From Lunatibacter salilacus (lineage in GTDB: Bacteria > Bacteroidota > Bacteroidia > Cytophagales > Cyclobacteriaceae): a stretch of 64,000 nt of DNA. The notes under the pieces are model-generated. The model was not told the origin of the DNA. It saw nothing but the letters and a program-made list of their open reading frames with translations, and did no database searches. Each line of letters opens with the position of its first letter. Positions within the stretch are counted from its first letter, which is position 1. Of this stretch, positions 1 to 9,800 are shown one piece after another. The position numbers were made by a program, and so were the translations under genes. The stretch covers positions 124,001 through 188,000 of the forward strand of contig NZ_VOLC01000001.1 of the NCBI RefSeq assembly GCF_009797935.1. The letters are read 5' to 3'.

Positions 1-865
1 TGGTTTCTGATAGTTGATCCACGAATGTCTGACAAGCCTGCCAACGCTGAAAACCATCTGGATTAAGTCTGATGTGCCTAGATATCCAAATATCGTTGGA
101 GCCTCCTGTATAATCCAAAGTGGCATCATCACTTGGGCTTTGTATGTAAATTCCGCTGGAGTAAATGGCTTCAATCCCGGCCTTTGCAACTTCAGGTTTT
201 TTGGCAGAAATCCTCATGTAGTATCTTAACAACAGGGAATTGGCAAAACGATGCCATTTGTTTACATCTCCTCCAAAGTATAGGTCGTTTCCTGTAGTTA
301 CCCCTTCGTTCGTTGCGGTAGCGAGGATTTCAGAAGCCTGCTGCAAATCACGAATGATACCATCATAAATGATTTCTTGGCTGTCGAATGTAGGTTGCTG
401 AAATTGTTCACCTCCTTGGTCGCCTTTAAGTGCATCCGTATAGGGCGCATCACCCCATAAGTCAGTGATATTTCCGAAGGCGAATGACTTCATAGTCAGA
501 CCAACACCAACGAAGAAATTGTTATTTAGCTCTTGACCTCTTTTATACATCAATTCATTCGTTCTAAGGATATCAAACCATCCAGACCAATCTCTTGGAC
601 CCCAATCGTAATGGTTATGGGAGCTGTACCAACCGTTTTTCTGGGTATGCTGTACAGCACCAGCCAAGTCGTTAAAGCCTAAATCCACATAGCTTTGCGC
701 CGATGACGCCAATACTGTAGGCAATAGCAAGTTAGGGTTTGCATTAGCCGGGTCAATGGCATATGGATTGATATTTGCTTCATTTAGATTTTCCTCACAG
801 CCTGTCATTAGGAAAAGCCCTAAAAGGAAAATAGCAATCTTTCTAAATTCAAGTAAATTTTTCAT
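1..865 (-). CDS. SusD/RagB-family nutrient-binding outer membrane lipoprotein (3' end cut by window)
   Basis: Reading the minus strand from ATG at 865 gives an open frame of 288 codons that runs off the left edge. It begins with a lipoprotein signal peptide (MKNLLEFRK, hydrophobic stretch, then LMTGC with the lipidated Cys near residue 24). A DLWGDAPYTDAL motif near residue 130 is typical of the SusD-like branch named nutrient-binding outer membrane lipoprotein. SusD proteins sit on the cell surface as a lid over a SusC porin and bind oligosaccharide or peptide. It starts only 20 bp after the SusC stop, so the two are one operon. The substrate cannot be read from sequence. The family is clear; the C-terminal part is missing here. 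Confidence 0.93.
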   Translation of the reverse strand, partial: MKNLLEFRKIAIFLLGLFLMTGCEENLNEANINPYAIDPANANPNLLLPTVLASSAQSYVDLGFNDLAGAVQHTQKNGWYSSHNHYDWGPRDWSGWFDILRTNELMYKRGQELNNNFFVGVGLTMKSFAFGNITDLWGDAPYTDALKGDQGGEQFQQPTFDSQEIIYDGIIRDLQQASEILATATNEGVTTGNDLYFGGDVNKWHRFANSLLLRYYMRISAKKPEVAKAGIEAIYSSGIYIQSPSDDATLDYTGGSNDIWISRHIRLNPDGFQRWQACQTFVDQLSET

Positions 866-885
866 GATTAATATTTTAATGGACT

Positions 886-3800
886 TTATAAATTAAAATT
901 CAGTTTGAAACCAACAGGAACAGTCCAAGGTAAAACATTTTGCCGCTCAATTCCCTGTCTGAATTGACTGGCTGTGTTGCCTTGAGCACCTGAATTTGCC
1001 CAGAATGCACGCTCTGGATCAACTCCGATGTCAGCTTTAGTCCAAAGCATAATGTTTCTGGTGTAAACGGAAATGGAGGCATTTCTAAATACACTAACAT
1101 TTGGAATCCTATAAGAAAGAGACAATTCTCTCAATTTGATAAACGACGCATCGAAAGTTACTTGTTGATTGTAGTTCCAAGCATAGGTATTCGTTATAGG
1201 ACGGACAACTGTACCTTCCCCTCCCAAATGCTCGCTATAGACATCGTCGCTAAAATCATCCGGGGTGTTCTGCCCCGCAGTTTGCACTACACCAGGTACA
1301 AAGGCACCATCGTGCCCATTTTCATCAAATGGAAGCCCTCCTGTTGCTGCAGTATGACCACCTACCCTGGGGAAATTGCCGTTTTGAGGTATGATATATT
1401 GTTCTGGATCCGACTTCAACAGTGCTATCATTTCTTCGGTACTGTATAATCCACCGGGAATCAAGTTGTCCAATTGACGTTGGGATTTCCAATCAGATTC
1501 TCCATAGCGATAGGTATGGGACATAAACTCGCCACCTTGTCTCCAATCAAAACTTGCGTTTAATGTAAAACGTTTATAGCTAACAGCAGACTGCATACCA
1601 AGGATGAAGTCGGGGTTAAAATTTCCTACTTTCACTAAGTTTTCATCGCCAGAAAGCCGCTGCCATCCGCCGTTATTTAAGATTGGCCATCTGTAATAGG
1701 GAGAAGATGGGTCTTTTACATATGCATAACCCTCACTATATAGGTCTCCAATTTGTTGTCCTACGAATGTAATGGCACCTCCACCGTTTTCAGTCCATAG
1801 ATTTAGGCGATTCAAGTCCGGGGTAAGTTCCTTTACAGTTGTTCTGTTTCTACTCCAGTTGATGTCAATATCCCAATTCCAACCATTTCTTGAAACGGGA
1901 GTACCACCGAGGGTAAATTCCAATCCCCGGCTTTCAATTAAACCTGCATTAATTAATCTGGCACTATATCCAGAAGACCTTGGCAAGTTTACAGCAAAAA
2001 TCTGGTTTCTGTTATCGACCGTATAATAAGTAGCTGTGAATCGTAATCGGTTGCTATACATATTTAAGTCAATTCCCCCTTCTATGGATGTCGCCTGCTC
2101 CGGCTTTAAGTCCGGATTCAACAATGCGGCAGGAACTGTGGCAGTATTGATTGAATTGTATAGACCTGTACCTAATGTCTGCAATAGTTGGTAGGGATTA
2201 GTATCGTTACCGACTTGGGCCCAACCTACTCGACCCTTCAACATATCTATCTTTTCTGACATTCCCAAGGTATAGTTAGCCAACCAGCTCAAAGATGCTG
2301 ATGGATAAAAGTAGGACCTGTTGGCTGCTGGAAGGGTACTGGACCAGTCATTTCTTGCTGTCAAGTCCAAGTACAGCTGATCATCATATCCAAAAGATGC
2401 TAATCCATAAATACTATAGATATACCGATCGGAATAGCCACTGCTTACTGACCTGTTCGTTGCAGGTATGTTATCTAGGTTATAAATACCCGGGACAACC
2501 AAGCCATTGTTCCGATCTCCCCCAACACCAGCATCCAAACTGGTTCCAAAACGTCGCATAATGTTTCCGCCAGCAGACGCATTGAAATCAAGTTTTCCGA
2601 AATCGTTTTTGTAACTAGCCAAAAAATCCGTATTTGACTCTTGAGTCAACAATTCAGAAACATAATAGCCACCTCTGTTCATCCTGCTGTAACTAAACGG
2701 AATTTTCGTCTCTCTATTTTCATTGGAACGGTCCATGGAATATCTGGCTGTCAATGAAAAATTCTCGTCAATCTCGTAGTTTAAGGAAACATTCCCGTAG
2801 ATTCTGTCTCTATTAAATCCGTTTTGAATTCCGTAAGCTATAAAGTAGGGATTATCACCGACAGGGGTTCTGATTTGCTGAATACCTTCTTGACCCGGAA
2901 CCCAAATCCCTCTCATTTCATTGTAGTCGATATAAGAAGAATTATATACCGCTTCCAGAGGGTTCGCCCGTCGATCACCTGTACTTGGTCGATTGTTGGA
3001 CATGCTGTTGCTATAATTAAAGTTGGTGTTAAAGGTCAACTTATCGAGCAATTTGTAAGAAATAGCGGTCGACAAACCGTTTCGGTACAAATCAGAACCC
3101 GGGATAATGCCTTCATGCAACATGTTCGAATAGGAAACTCTAAAAGATCCTTTATCATTCCCCCCATTGATGGCGAGATTATTAGTTGAAGTTACGCCGG
3201 TTTGTAGAAAATCCCTCATAGCGTTTGGATACGAGCGCAATTCTGTTGGGATTTGGTTTCCATCAGGGCCCACTGGACTGTTCCATTGTATGGCTGTATT
3301 TCCTACATCCAATTGAGGCCCGCCCCAATAAGCTGAACCGGCGTTAAATACACCTTCACGCTGACCATTGGCGAATCGATAATGGAAATCAACTAACCGT
3401 GTCGCCTGTTCAAACACGTTACTTGTAGAGAAAGAAATCCCAAGATCTTTTTGCTTGGAGCCTGACTTCGTGGTGATAATCACCACGCCATTTCCCGCAC
3501 GGGTACCATAAAGGGCAGCAGCACTCGGACCTTTTAAAACGGAAATACTCGCAATATCATCAGGATTGATGTCGGAAATAGCATTTCCATAATCCACCTG
3601 ATTTCCGTCTCCATTCTGACGAATGTTGTTCAACGAATTCGACATCGGAACCCCATCTACCACAAATAACGGCTGATTGTCAGTCGTAAGGGAGTTAGCA
3701 CCTCGGATAACCATACTAATGGAAGAACCAGGACCACTGGTTTGGTTGATAGACACACCTGCCATCCTACCAGCAAGCGCACCCAACACGTTTTCCTGAG

Positions 3801-4317
3801 TTACCTGAGTAAGGTCTTCTCCTTTGACATTAGAAACGTCATACCCTAAAGATCTTTGATCCCGCTCTATGCCCAATGCGGTTACCACAACCTCTGACAT
3901 AGCAGACATGGTCTCCTGCAAGGAAACATCTATAGTACTTGAATTGCCAACCTGTACCTCACTGGTCTCAAAACCCACATAGGAAAACACCAAAACTGAA
4001 TTAGGCCCAACTACTTCAATCGAATAAGCACCCTGAATATCCGTCACGGTGCCGTTGTTGGTGCCTTTTTCTACTACGGTAACGCCAGGCAAGCCTGAGT
4101 CGTCACCCTCGGCGGTAACCCTTCCTCTTACAGTGACTGCTTCGGCTTCTATATTTTCTTCCAGCCTCTCCAGAATGGAGGCGCCAGTAGTACTGACGGA
4201 TGCGTCAGCACTGAATGACGTGTTGGCCATCGTTGCGTATGGACTTCCATAGCAAAGGCCAAACGATAAAAGTGGAACCATCCACTTATACATTTTGCTA
4301 GTACGGTGTTGTTTCAT
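886..4317 (-). CDS. SusC/RagA-family TonB-dependent outer membrane transporter
   Basis: This 1143-residue protein has the domain order of SusC-type porins. An N-terminal signal region is followed by a carboxypeptidase-regulatory-like beta domain around residues 60-140 (VTVRGRVTAE, GLPGVTVVEKGTNNGTVTD). A TonB-box-like EVVVTALGIERDQR lies near residue 142, then the plug domain with LAGRMAGVSINQTSGPGS and a FVVDGVPM motif, then a long beta-barrel. Length is normal for the family. It imports a SusD-captured ligand across the outer membrane using TonB energy. The SusD gene follows after 20 bp. Upstream lies only a 68-aa FecR-like fragment rather than a full sigma/anti-sigma pair. No glycoside hydrolase sits beside it, so the ligand is unknown and could be a peptide or other nutrient. 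Confidence 0.96.
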   Translation of the reverse strand: MKQHRTSKMYKWMVPLLSFGLCYGSPYATMANTSFSADASVSTTGASILERLEENIEAEAVTVRGRVTAEGDDSGLPGVTVVEKGTNNGTVTDIQGAYSIEVVGPNSVLVFSYVGFETSEVQVGNSSTIDVSLQETMSAMSEVVVTALGIERDQRSLGYDVSNVKGEDLTQVTQENVLGALAGRMAGVSINQTSGPGSSISMVIRGANSLTTDNQPLFVVDGVPMSNSLNNIRQNGDGNQVDYGNAISDINPDDIASISVLKGPSAAALYGTRAGNGVVIITTKSGSKQKDLGISFSTSNVFEQATRLVDFHYRFANGQREGVFNAGSAYWGGPQLDVGNTAIQWNSPVGPDGNQIPTELRSYPNAMRDFLQTGVTSTNNLAINGGNDKGSFRVSYSNMLHEGIIPGSDLYRNGLSTAISYKLLDKLTFNTNFNYSNSMSNNRPSTGDRRANPLEAVYNSSYIDYNEMRGIWVPGQEGIQQIRTPVGDNPYFIAYGIQNGFNRDRIYGNVSLNYEIDENFSLTARYSMDRSNENRETKIPFSYSRMNRGGYYVSELLTQESNTDFLASYKNDFGKLDFNASAGGNIMRRFGTSLDAGVGGDRNNGLVVPGIYNLDNIPATNRSVSSGYSDRYIYSIYGLASFGYDDQLYLDLTARNDWSSTLPAANRSYFYPSASLSWLANYTLGMSEKIDMLKGRVGWAQVGNDTNPYQLLQTLGTGLYNSINTATVPAALLNPDLKPEQATSIEGGIDLNMYSNRLRFTATYYTVDNRNQIFAVNLPRSSGYSARLINAGLIESRGLEFTLGGTPVSRNGWNWDIDINWSRNRTTVKELTPDLNRLNLWTENGGGAITFVGQQIGDLYSEGYAYVKDPSSPYYRWPILNNGGWQRLSGDENLVKVGNFNPDFILGMQSAVSYKRFTLNASFDWRQGGEFMSHTYRYGESDWKSQRQLDNLIPGGLYSTEEMIALLKSDPEQYIIPQNGNFPRVGGHTAATGGLPFDENGHDGAFVPGVVQTAGQNTPDDFSDDVYSEHLGGEGTVVRPITNTYAWNYNQQVTFDASFIKLRELSLSYRIPNVSVFRNASISVYTRNIMLWTKADIGVDPERAFWANSGAQGNTASQFRQGIERQNVLPWTVPVGFKLNFNL

Positions 4318-4523
4318 TTTTCTTGGATAATTAGCTTTACATTATTTTTTATTTCTGAGGTAAATTTTTATTGGAAAGCAAGTTTCCAAACCGTTGGCGA
4401 TGACTCTTCACTAGGCTAAATTATCTAGAGAAGCTAAGACGTCTTTATTACTGAGATTAAATTTGGATTAATTTTATTTTTTGGAAAATATTACTGTTGA
4501 ACTGGTATATTTGGCTGGAAATT

Positions 4524-4730
4524 TTAATCAGTTTTCGGGATATTTCCCGGCTGCTCAATCTTGGCAGCGTGTTCTTCCATGATGGAATCAAAATGATTTT
4601 TCAAACTCGTCTCCAAATAGATCACCATCTTTTCATCCTCCAAGCCGCCTAGAAATTCTTCAAATTCCTCCCTAGAAATCTTGTTGGAGACGAGGTTCTG
4701 AATCAACGCATCTGCTTTTAACTTTTTCAT
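4524..4730 (-). CDS. 68-aa protein resembling the N-terminus of a FecR anti-sigma factor
   Basis: The protein starts MKKLKADALIQNLVSNKIS and continues with an acidic helix EEFEEFLGGLEDEKM. This pattern (short helix, turn, SREEFEEFL, then another helix) resembles the cytoplasmic N-terminal part of Bacteroidota FecR-type anti-sigma factors. There is no transmembrane helix and no periplasmic FecR domain. It ends with a normal stop, and the 206 bp before susC hold no continuation that I can read. Such regulators often precede susC genes, so position agrees with the guess. It may be a remnant or a short stand-alone regulator. It is probably a real gene because it keeps an open, well-composed frame, but function is unproven. 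Confidence 0.55.
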   Translation of the reverse strand: MKKLKADALIQNLVSNKISREEFEEFLGGLEDEKMVIYLETSLKNHFDSIMEEHAAKIEQPGNIPKTD

Positions 4731-4948
4731 TGACTTGCTCTTCTGAAAAGATATACATTAGGGTACATTAAAAGGACTATCGCATTTGCCAAAATTCTTT
4801 GTAGAAAAAGCGCAGTATTGAGTGATAATCTCTCCTAAGAAAAAATATTGTCTTTTAAATCCAATCGAGTAGTACAATCGAAATTTTATTCAGTAATTAT
4901 TTAAGCGTAAAACAGTAATTATCCATCAGACGATTTTGCACAAGATTT

Positions 4949-6715
4949 ATGAAATACTTTCACCTAATAACCCTCCTTTTACTTTTTGCCTGCAAAAATG
5001 AATCTCAAGATATATCAACCGGCCCCCTCTCCGGAACCATGGATGACTTAGTGACCCGATTCTATGAGAGCTTTGAAAAGCCGACGTTGGATACCATTTC
5101 CGACGCTTTTATCCACGAGTATATTTCTCCTTCTGAAAAAGAAGTCCTTTCAACACGTTATTGGAATTTTGAGGTAGATGTACCGGTCACCGTCTCCATC
5201 ATGCGGGACAAAGACCAGCAAACAATCCCTTTTTGGCTTGCACCATCGGGATTTGAAAAGACGGCCCTGACCGTTAAAAACTCCCATTCCACCTATGAAG
5301 TCTGGCAAAAAAAATTCAATCAAGGTTCCGTTGATCTGGGGATCAACGGGTTCGACAAACACCGACCTGTCTATTTTGTGGGTGTGGCGCCGCAAAATGA
5401 AAGGGATGAAGTTACCATTACCCCCATATTTCCAGAAAATCAACACATCGAGACATTTGACGTAGGTGCCTTTACCTACCACGACTGGGACGGGCTCACC
5501 CTTACAGAAGTGCCGGATCAGTTGAAAGGCCATCAATTGCTTACAACAATCAGGGGCCGTGCCAGGGAAGCGCATCTGATTGGAGCCTTTCGAAATTCTG
5601 ATTTCCCATCTTCTACTAGTCCTGATCAAGTTATGCTTACCTGGAGCGGTGAACCAAGCACCACCGTTGATATACAGTGGCGGACAGCACCTGAAATTCA
5701 GTCTAGCCAGGTACGTTATTGGAAAGCAGAAAATTCAGACACGTTGACCCAAAGTGGTAATGCCAAAATAATGGAAGACCGCCTATTGGAAAACGACCGA
5801 TATATTCAGCGGTATACAGCTAACCTCTCCGGTTTGACTCCCGGAACAACCTATCAGTATCAGGTGGGAAGTGACCAAGGAGTATGGACTGACGCTGAAA
5901 CATTCAAAACAGCAGCACAATCACCAAGTCCTTTTTCCTTTGTTTGGTTTGGTGACGTGCATAATACCGACACTTGGGGTGACCTGATTCATCAGGCGGA
6001 CGAAAAACATCCTGATAACTCATTTTATATTATCGCCGGCGACTTGGTAAATACAGGCCTACATAGGGATGATTGGGATCAACTTTTTGGCTATGCCGGA
6101 AAAACTATCTCCCGAAGACCCTTGATGGCAGTACCCGGAAACCATGACAGCCAGGATGGATTGGGAGCCTGGATGTATGAGGATATGTTTAGCTTTCCCG
6201 ACAATGGCCCTGATGGGTTTAATCCTGAACGGACCTATTCGTTTACCTATCAAAATGCCCTCTACTTAATGCTGGACGCAACTCTCCCGAACGCCCCACA
6301 AACAGCATGGATGGAAAAAGTATTGCAGGAAAATACATCAGATTGGGTATTTGTCGTCACTCACTTCCCTCCCTACAATGCGGTGGAACCTTATGAGACC
6401 CTTATTGAAGAATGGGTTCCCGTGTTTGATAAGTACAGCGTAGATATGGTCATGGGAGGGCATTTTCATTATTATATGCGCTCCAAACCGTTAGTGGATA
6501 GTAAAATTTCTTCAGACCCTTCCGTGGGAACCCGTTATGTTATTTCCATCGGAACAAAAGGGAAAAATAAAGAAGCTCCAAAAGGAGAATATGCAGATGT
6601 GCAGTTTGAAGCAGAGTTTCTTTACCAACACATGGAAATCGATGGTAAAAAACTCCGGTATACCAGTTACAATTTAGATGGGGAGGTAGTTGATCAATTT
6701 TCTATCGAAAAATAG
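4949..6715 (+). CDS. Lipoprotein metallophosphoesterase (purple acid phosphatase-like)
   Basis: This is a 588-residue protein with a lipoprotein leader (MKYFHLITLLLLFAC, lipidated Cys15). A fibronectin-III-like segment lies around residues 220-320 (VMLTWSGEPSTTVDIQWRT, PGTTYQYQVG), followed by a calcineurin-like phosphoesterase domain. Metal-ligand motifs are visible: FGDVHNT near residue 334, IIAGDLVNTG, PGNHDS near 397, THFPPY, and GGHFHYY near 502. FnIII plus phosphoesterase is the architecture of purple acid phosphatases, which hydrolyse phosphate mono- or diesters outside the cytoplasm. The N-terminal 200 residues are not recognised. It stands alone, divergent from the FecR-like gene. 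The exact substrate is unknown. Confidence 0.88.
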   Translation: MKYFHLITLLLLFACKNESQDISTGPLSGTMDDLVTRFYESFEKPTLDTISDAFIHEYISPSEKEVLSTRYWNFEVDVPVTVSIMRDKDQQTIPFWLAPSGFEKTALTVKNSHSTYEVWQKKFNQGSVDLGINGFDKHRPVYFVGVAPQNERDEVTITPIFPENQHIETFDVGAFTYHDWDGLTLTEVPDQLKGHQLLTTIRGRAREAHLIGAFRNSDFPSSTSPDQVMLTWSGEPSTTVDIQWRTAPEIQSSQVRYWKAENSDTLTQSGNAKIMEDRLLENDRYIQRYTANLSGLTPGTTYQYQVGSDQGVWTDAETFKTAAQSPSPFSFVWFGDVHNTDTWGDLIHQADEKHPDNSFYIIAGDLVNTGLHRDDWDQLFGYAGKTISRRPLMAVPGNHDSQDGLGAWMYEDMFSFPDNGPDGFNPERTYSFTYQNALYLMLDATLPNAPQTAWMEKVLQENTSDWVFVVTHFPPYNAVEPYETLIEEWVPVFDKYSVDMVMGGHFHYYMRSKPLVDSKISSDPSVGTRYVISIGTKGKNKEAPKGEYADVQFEAEFLYQHMEIDGKKLRYTSYNLDGEVVDQFSIEK

Positions 6716-6834
6716 AAAAGTTAAGGTTGGAAGGTTTTTCCAAACCCTAGCATTTATAACTTTATGCTGATACTCAGCCTTACTGAATCAATGGAATTTT
6801 TTTTTTGGGATTGAGGGTAGCAGATCAGAAAGAA

Positions 6835-6849
6835 TAGCCGTATTTTAGA
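6835..6849 (+). promoter_or_regulatory. Candidate promoter core for dnaE
   Basis: The 15-bp string TAGCCGTATTTTAGA ends 24 bp before the dnaE ATG. The identical string occurs upstream of the DksA-like gene at 39300-39314. TATTTTAG resembles the Bacteroidota -7 box TAnnTTTG. No clear -33 TTTG at the usual spacing is visible here, so the call rests mainly on the shared string. Confidence 0.4.
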
Positions 6850-6873
6850 ATTTCCAACGGAAAGGAAATTCCC

Positions 6874-9800
6874 ATGTACATTATCTTTGATACAGAAACC
6901 ACCGGGTTGCCCGGTAACTACAATGCGCCTATCACGGACCTTGACAACTGGCCAAGACTTGTTCAGTTAGCTTGGCAGCTGCATGACGCCAAAGGGAAGC
7001 TCCTTTCGCAACAAAACCACATTGTAAGGCCGGAAGGATTTACAATTCCCTACAATGCTGAAAAAATCCACGGGATTTCTACAAAGCGGGCTGAACAAGA
7101 AGGTAAGCCACTTACGGAGGTTCTTTCGTTTTTTCAGAAGGACATGGAAAAGGCCAACTTCATGGTCGGGCATAACGTGGAGTTTGACGTAAAAGTCACT
7201 GGGGCAGAATTTCTCCGTAAAGGAGTCACGACAAATTTTATCGAGAAAAAGACCCTCGATACCAAAGAGATTTCCACGGAATATTGCGCCATTCCAGGCG
7301 GGAAAGGTGGCAAGTTCAAGTGGCCTACGTTGACAGAATTACATCGGAAGCTTTTTGGAGCCGACTTTGATGCTGCCCATGATGCTGCCTATGATGTGCA
7401 TGCGACAGCAAAGTGCTTTTTTGGTTTGATCACCCAAGCTGTACTCCCACCTAAAGAAGGAATTTCCATATCAGAAGTAATCTATGAGGCTCCAAATTTA
7501 GAAGCTGCTAACTTTGAATTTGCGGTAGACGATCAAAAAGCAGCAGCAAAAGATGTCCTAAAGGCGGCTGGTAGGGCTGATATTTCTGACCTTGCCGGAG
7601 TTCCATTTGTTCACCTGCATGTACATTCGCAGTTTTCCATACTTCAAGCAACCTCGGAAATCCCCAGCCTAATCAGAAGGGCCAAAGAAATGAATATGCC
7701 TGCCATCTCCATGACAGACCATGGGAACATGATGGGGGCCTTTAACTTTGTACGGGAAGCCTTGGCAAATGATATCAAACCCATCCTAGGCTGCGAGTTC
7801 AATATCACCAAAGACCGAAAAAACAAATCAACCAAAGACGACGGCTATCAAACTGTACTTCTTGCCAAAAATAAGGCAGGTTACCACAACTTGGCAAAAC
7901 TCGCTTCCTATGCCAATACGGAGGGATTCTATTACCTTCCCCGCATAGACAGGGAGCTCCTACTCCAATACAAGGACCACCTTATAGCCACTACTGGCGG
8001 CCTTTGGGGCGAAATCCCTTTTCTAATCCTGAACGTGGGCGAAACGCAGGCCGAAGAGGCCTTTGTCTGGTGGAAGGAAATTTTTGGAGAGGACTTTTAC
8101 GTCGAATTAAACCGCCATGGCATCCCCGAAGAAGAAAAAGTAAATGAAGTGCTACTGCAGCTAGCACATAAATATAAGGTCAAGTACTTTGCTGCCAACA
8201 ACACCTATTACAACCAAAAATCCGATGCCAATGCCCATGACATTCTACTTTGCGTCAAGGACGGAGAGTTAGTTGAAAAACCAAAAAAATATATTGGCAG
8301 AAGAGGTAGGGAATTCCGCTTTGGATTTCCCAATGAGGAATTCTATGTGAAATCCCCCGAGGAGATGAAAAAGCTTTTTGCCGATATGCCGGAGGCGATT
8401 ATCTGTACGCAGGAGATTGCGGAGAAGATCGAATCCTACAAATTGGCCAGGGAAGTACTTTTACCAAAGTTTGACATTCCGGAGGAATTTATACATCCGG
8501 AGGATGAGGTTGATGGGGGAAAACGGGGAGAAAACGCCTATCTACGCCACCTCACCTATGTAGGTGCCAAAAAACGATATCCGGAGATTACGCCGGAAAT
8601 CCAGGAACGCCTGGATTTTGAACTGGCTACCATTGAGCGGACAGGTTATCCCGGATATTTCCTTATTGTCCAGGATTTCACCCGGGCAGCCAGGGATATG
8701 GGCGTAGCTGTTGGGCCGGGCAGGGGATCAGCCGCTGGGTCCGCAGTGGCCTATTGTGTAGCGATCACAAATATTGACCCCATCGCTTATGACCTCCTAT
8801 TTGAGAGATTCCTGAACCCCGACCGGGTATCCCTTCCCGATATTGATATTGACTTTGACGATGAAGGAAGGCAAAGTGTCATTGACTATGTAATCCAGAA
8901 ATACGGAGCCAATCAGGTAGCACAGATAATTACCTATGGAACCATGGCCGCAAAATCCGCTATCCGGGATACTGCGAGGGTTCTAAATCTCCCCCTTTCG
9001 GAGGCTGACCGCTTGGCCAAGTTGGTTCCAGATATCAAGCTTAAGGCTCTTTTTGATCTTGCGAAGGATCACGCCAAGCTTTCGGACAAGCTCAAAAACA
9101 ATTCCGAAAACGTACAAAAGGCGATGGAGCTTATTCGTATCTCCAAAGGAAGCGACGACAACTCCAAAACGGTAAATCAAGCAAAAATTCTCGAAGGATC
9201 AGTAAGAAATACAGGTATTCACGCCTGTGGGGTTATTATCACTCCAGATGATATTACCAACTACGTGCCCGTCGCCTTGGCCAAAGACTCAGAGATGGTC
9301 TGTACCCAGTTTGACAACTCCGTCGTGGAGAGTGCGGGATTGCTGAAGATGGACTTTTTGGGATTAAAAACCCTGACGCTTATCAAAGATGCCGTCAAGA
9401 TCATTAAAGAAAGACATGGGGTAGCCCTTGACCCAGAGGAATTCCCCATTGAGGATGTAAAGACGTATGAACTCTTTCAGCGGGGAGAAACCGTTGGTAT
9501 ATTCCAGTATGAATCCGCGGGGATGCAAAAGTACATGCGGGAACTTAAACCCACGGTTTTTGCCGACCTTATTGCGATGAATGCCCTGTACCGTCCCGGA
9601 CCGCTGGAATATATTCCCAAATTTATTGCCAGGAAGCATGGATTGGAGCCCATATCGTATGATCTGGACGATATGGAGGAGTACCTGAAAGAGACATACG
9701 GAATCACAGTTTACCAGGAACAGGTGATGTTACTCTCTCAAAAACTTGCCGGATTTACCAAAGGTGAGGCTGACGTATTGCGAAAAGCAATGGGTAAGAA

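Noticed and set aside
14-229. Plus-strand open frame at the window start
   Set aside because: It is antisense to the SusD-like coding frame, which has clear family motifs.
4406-4433. Imperfect hairpin in the susC leader (CTTCACTAG / CTAGAGAAG)
   Set aside because: Only 8 of 9 pairs with no further signal; not distinctive enough to call.
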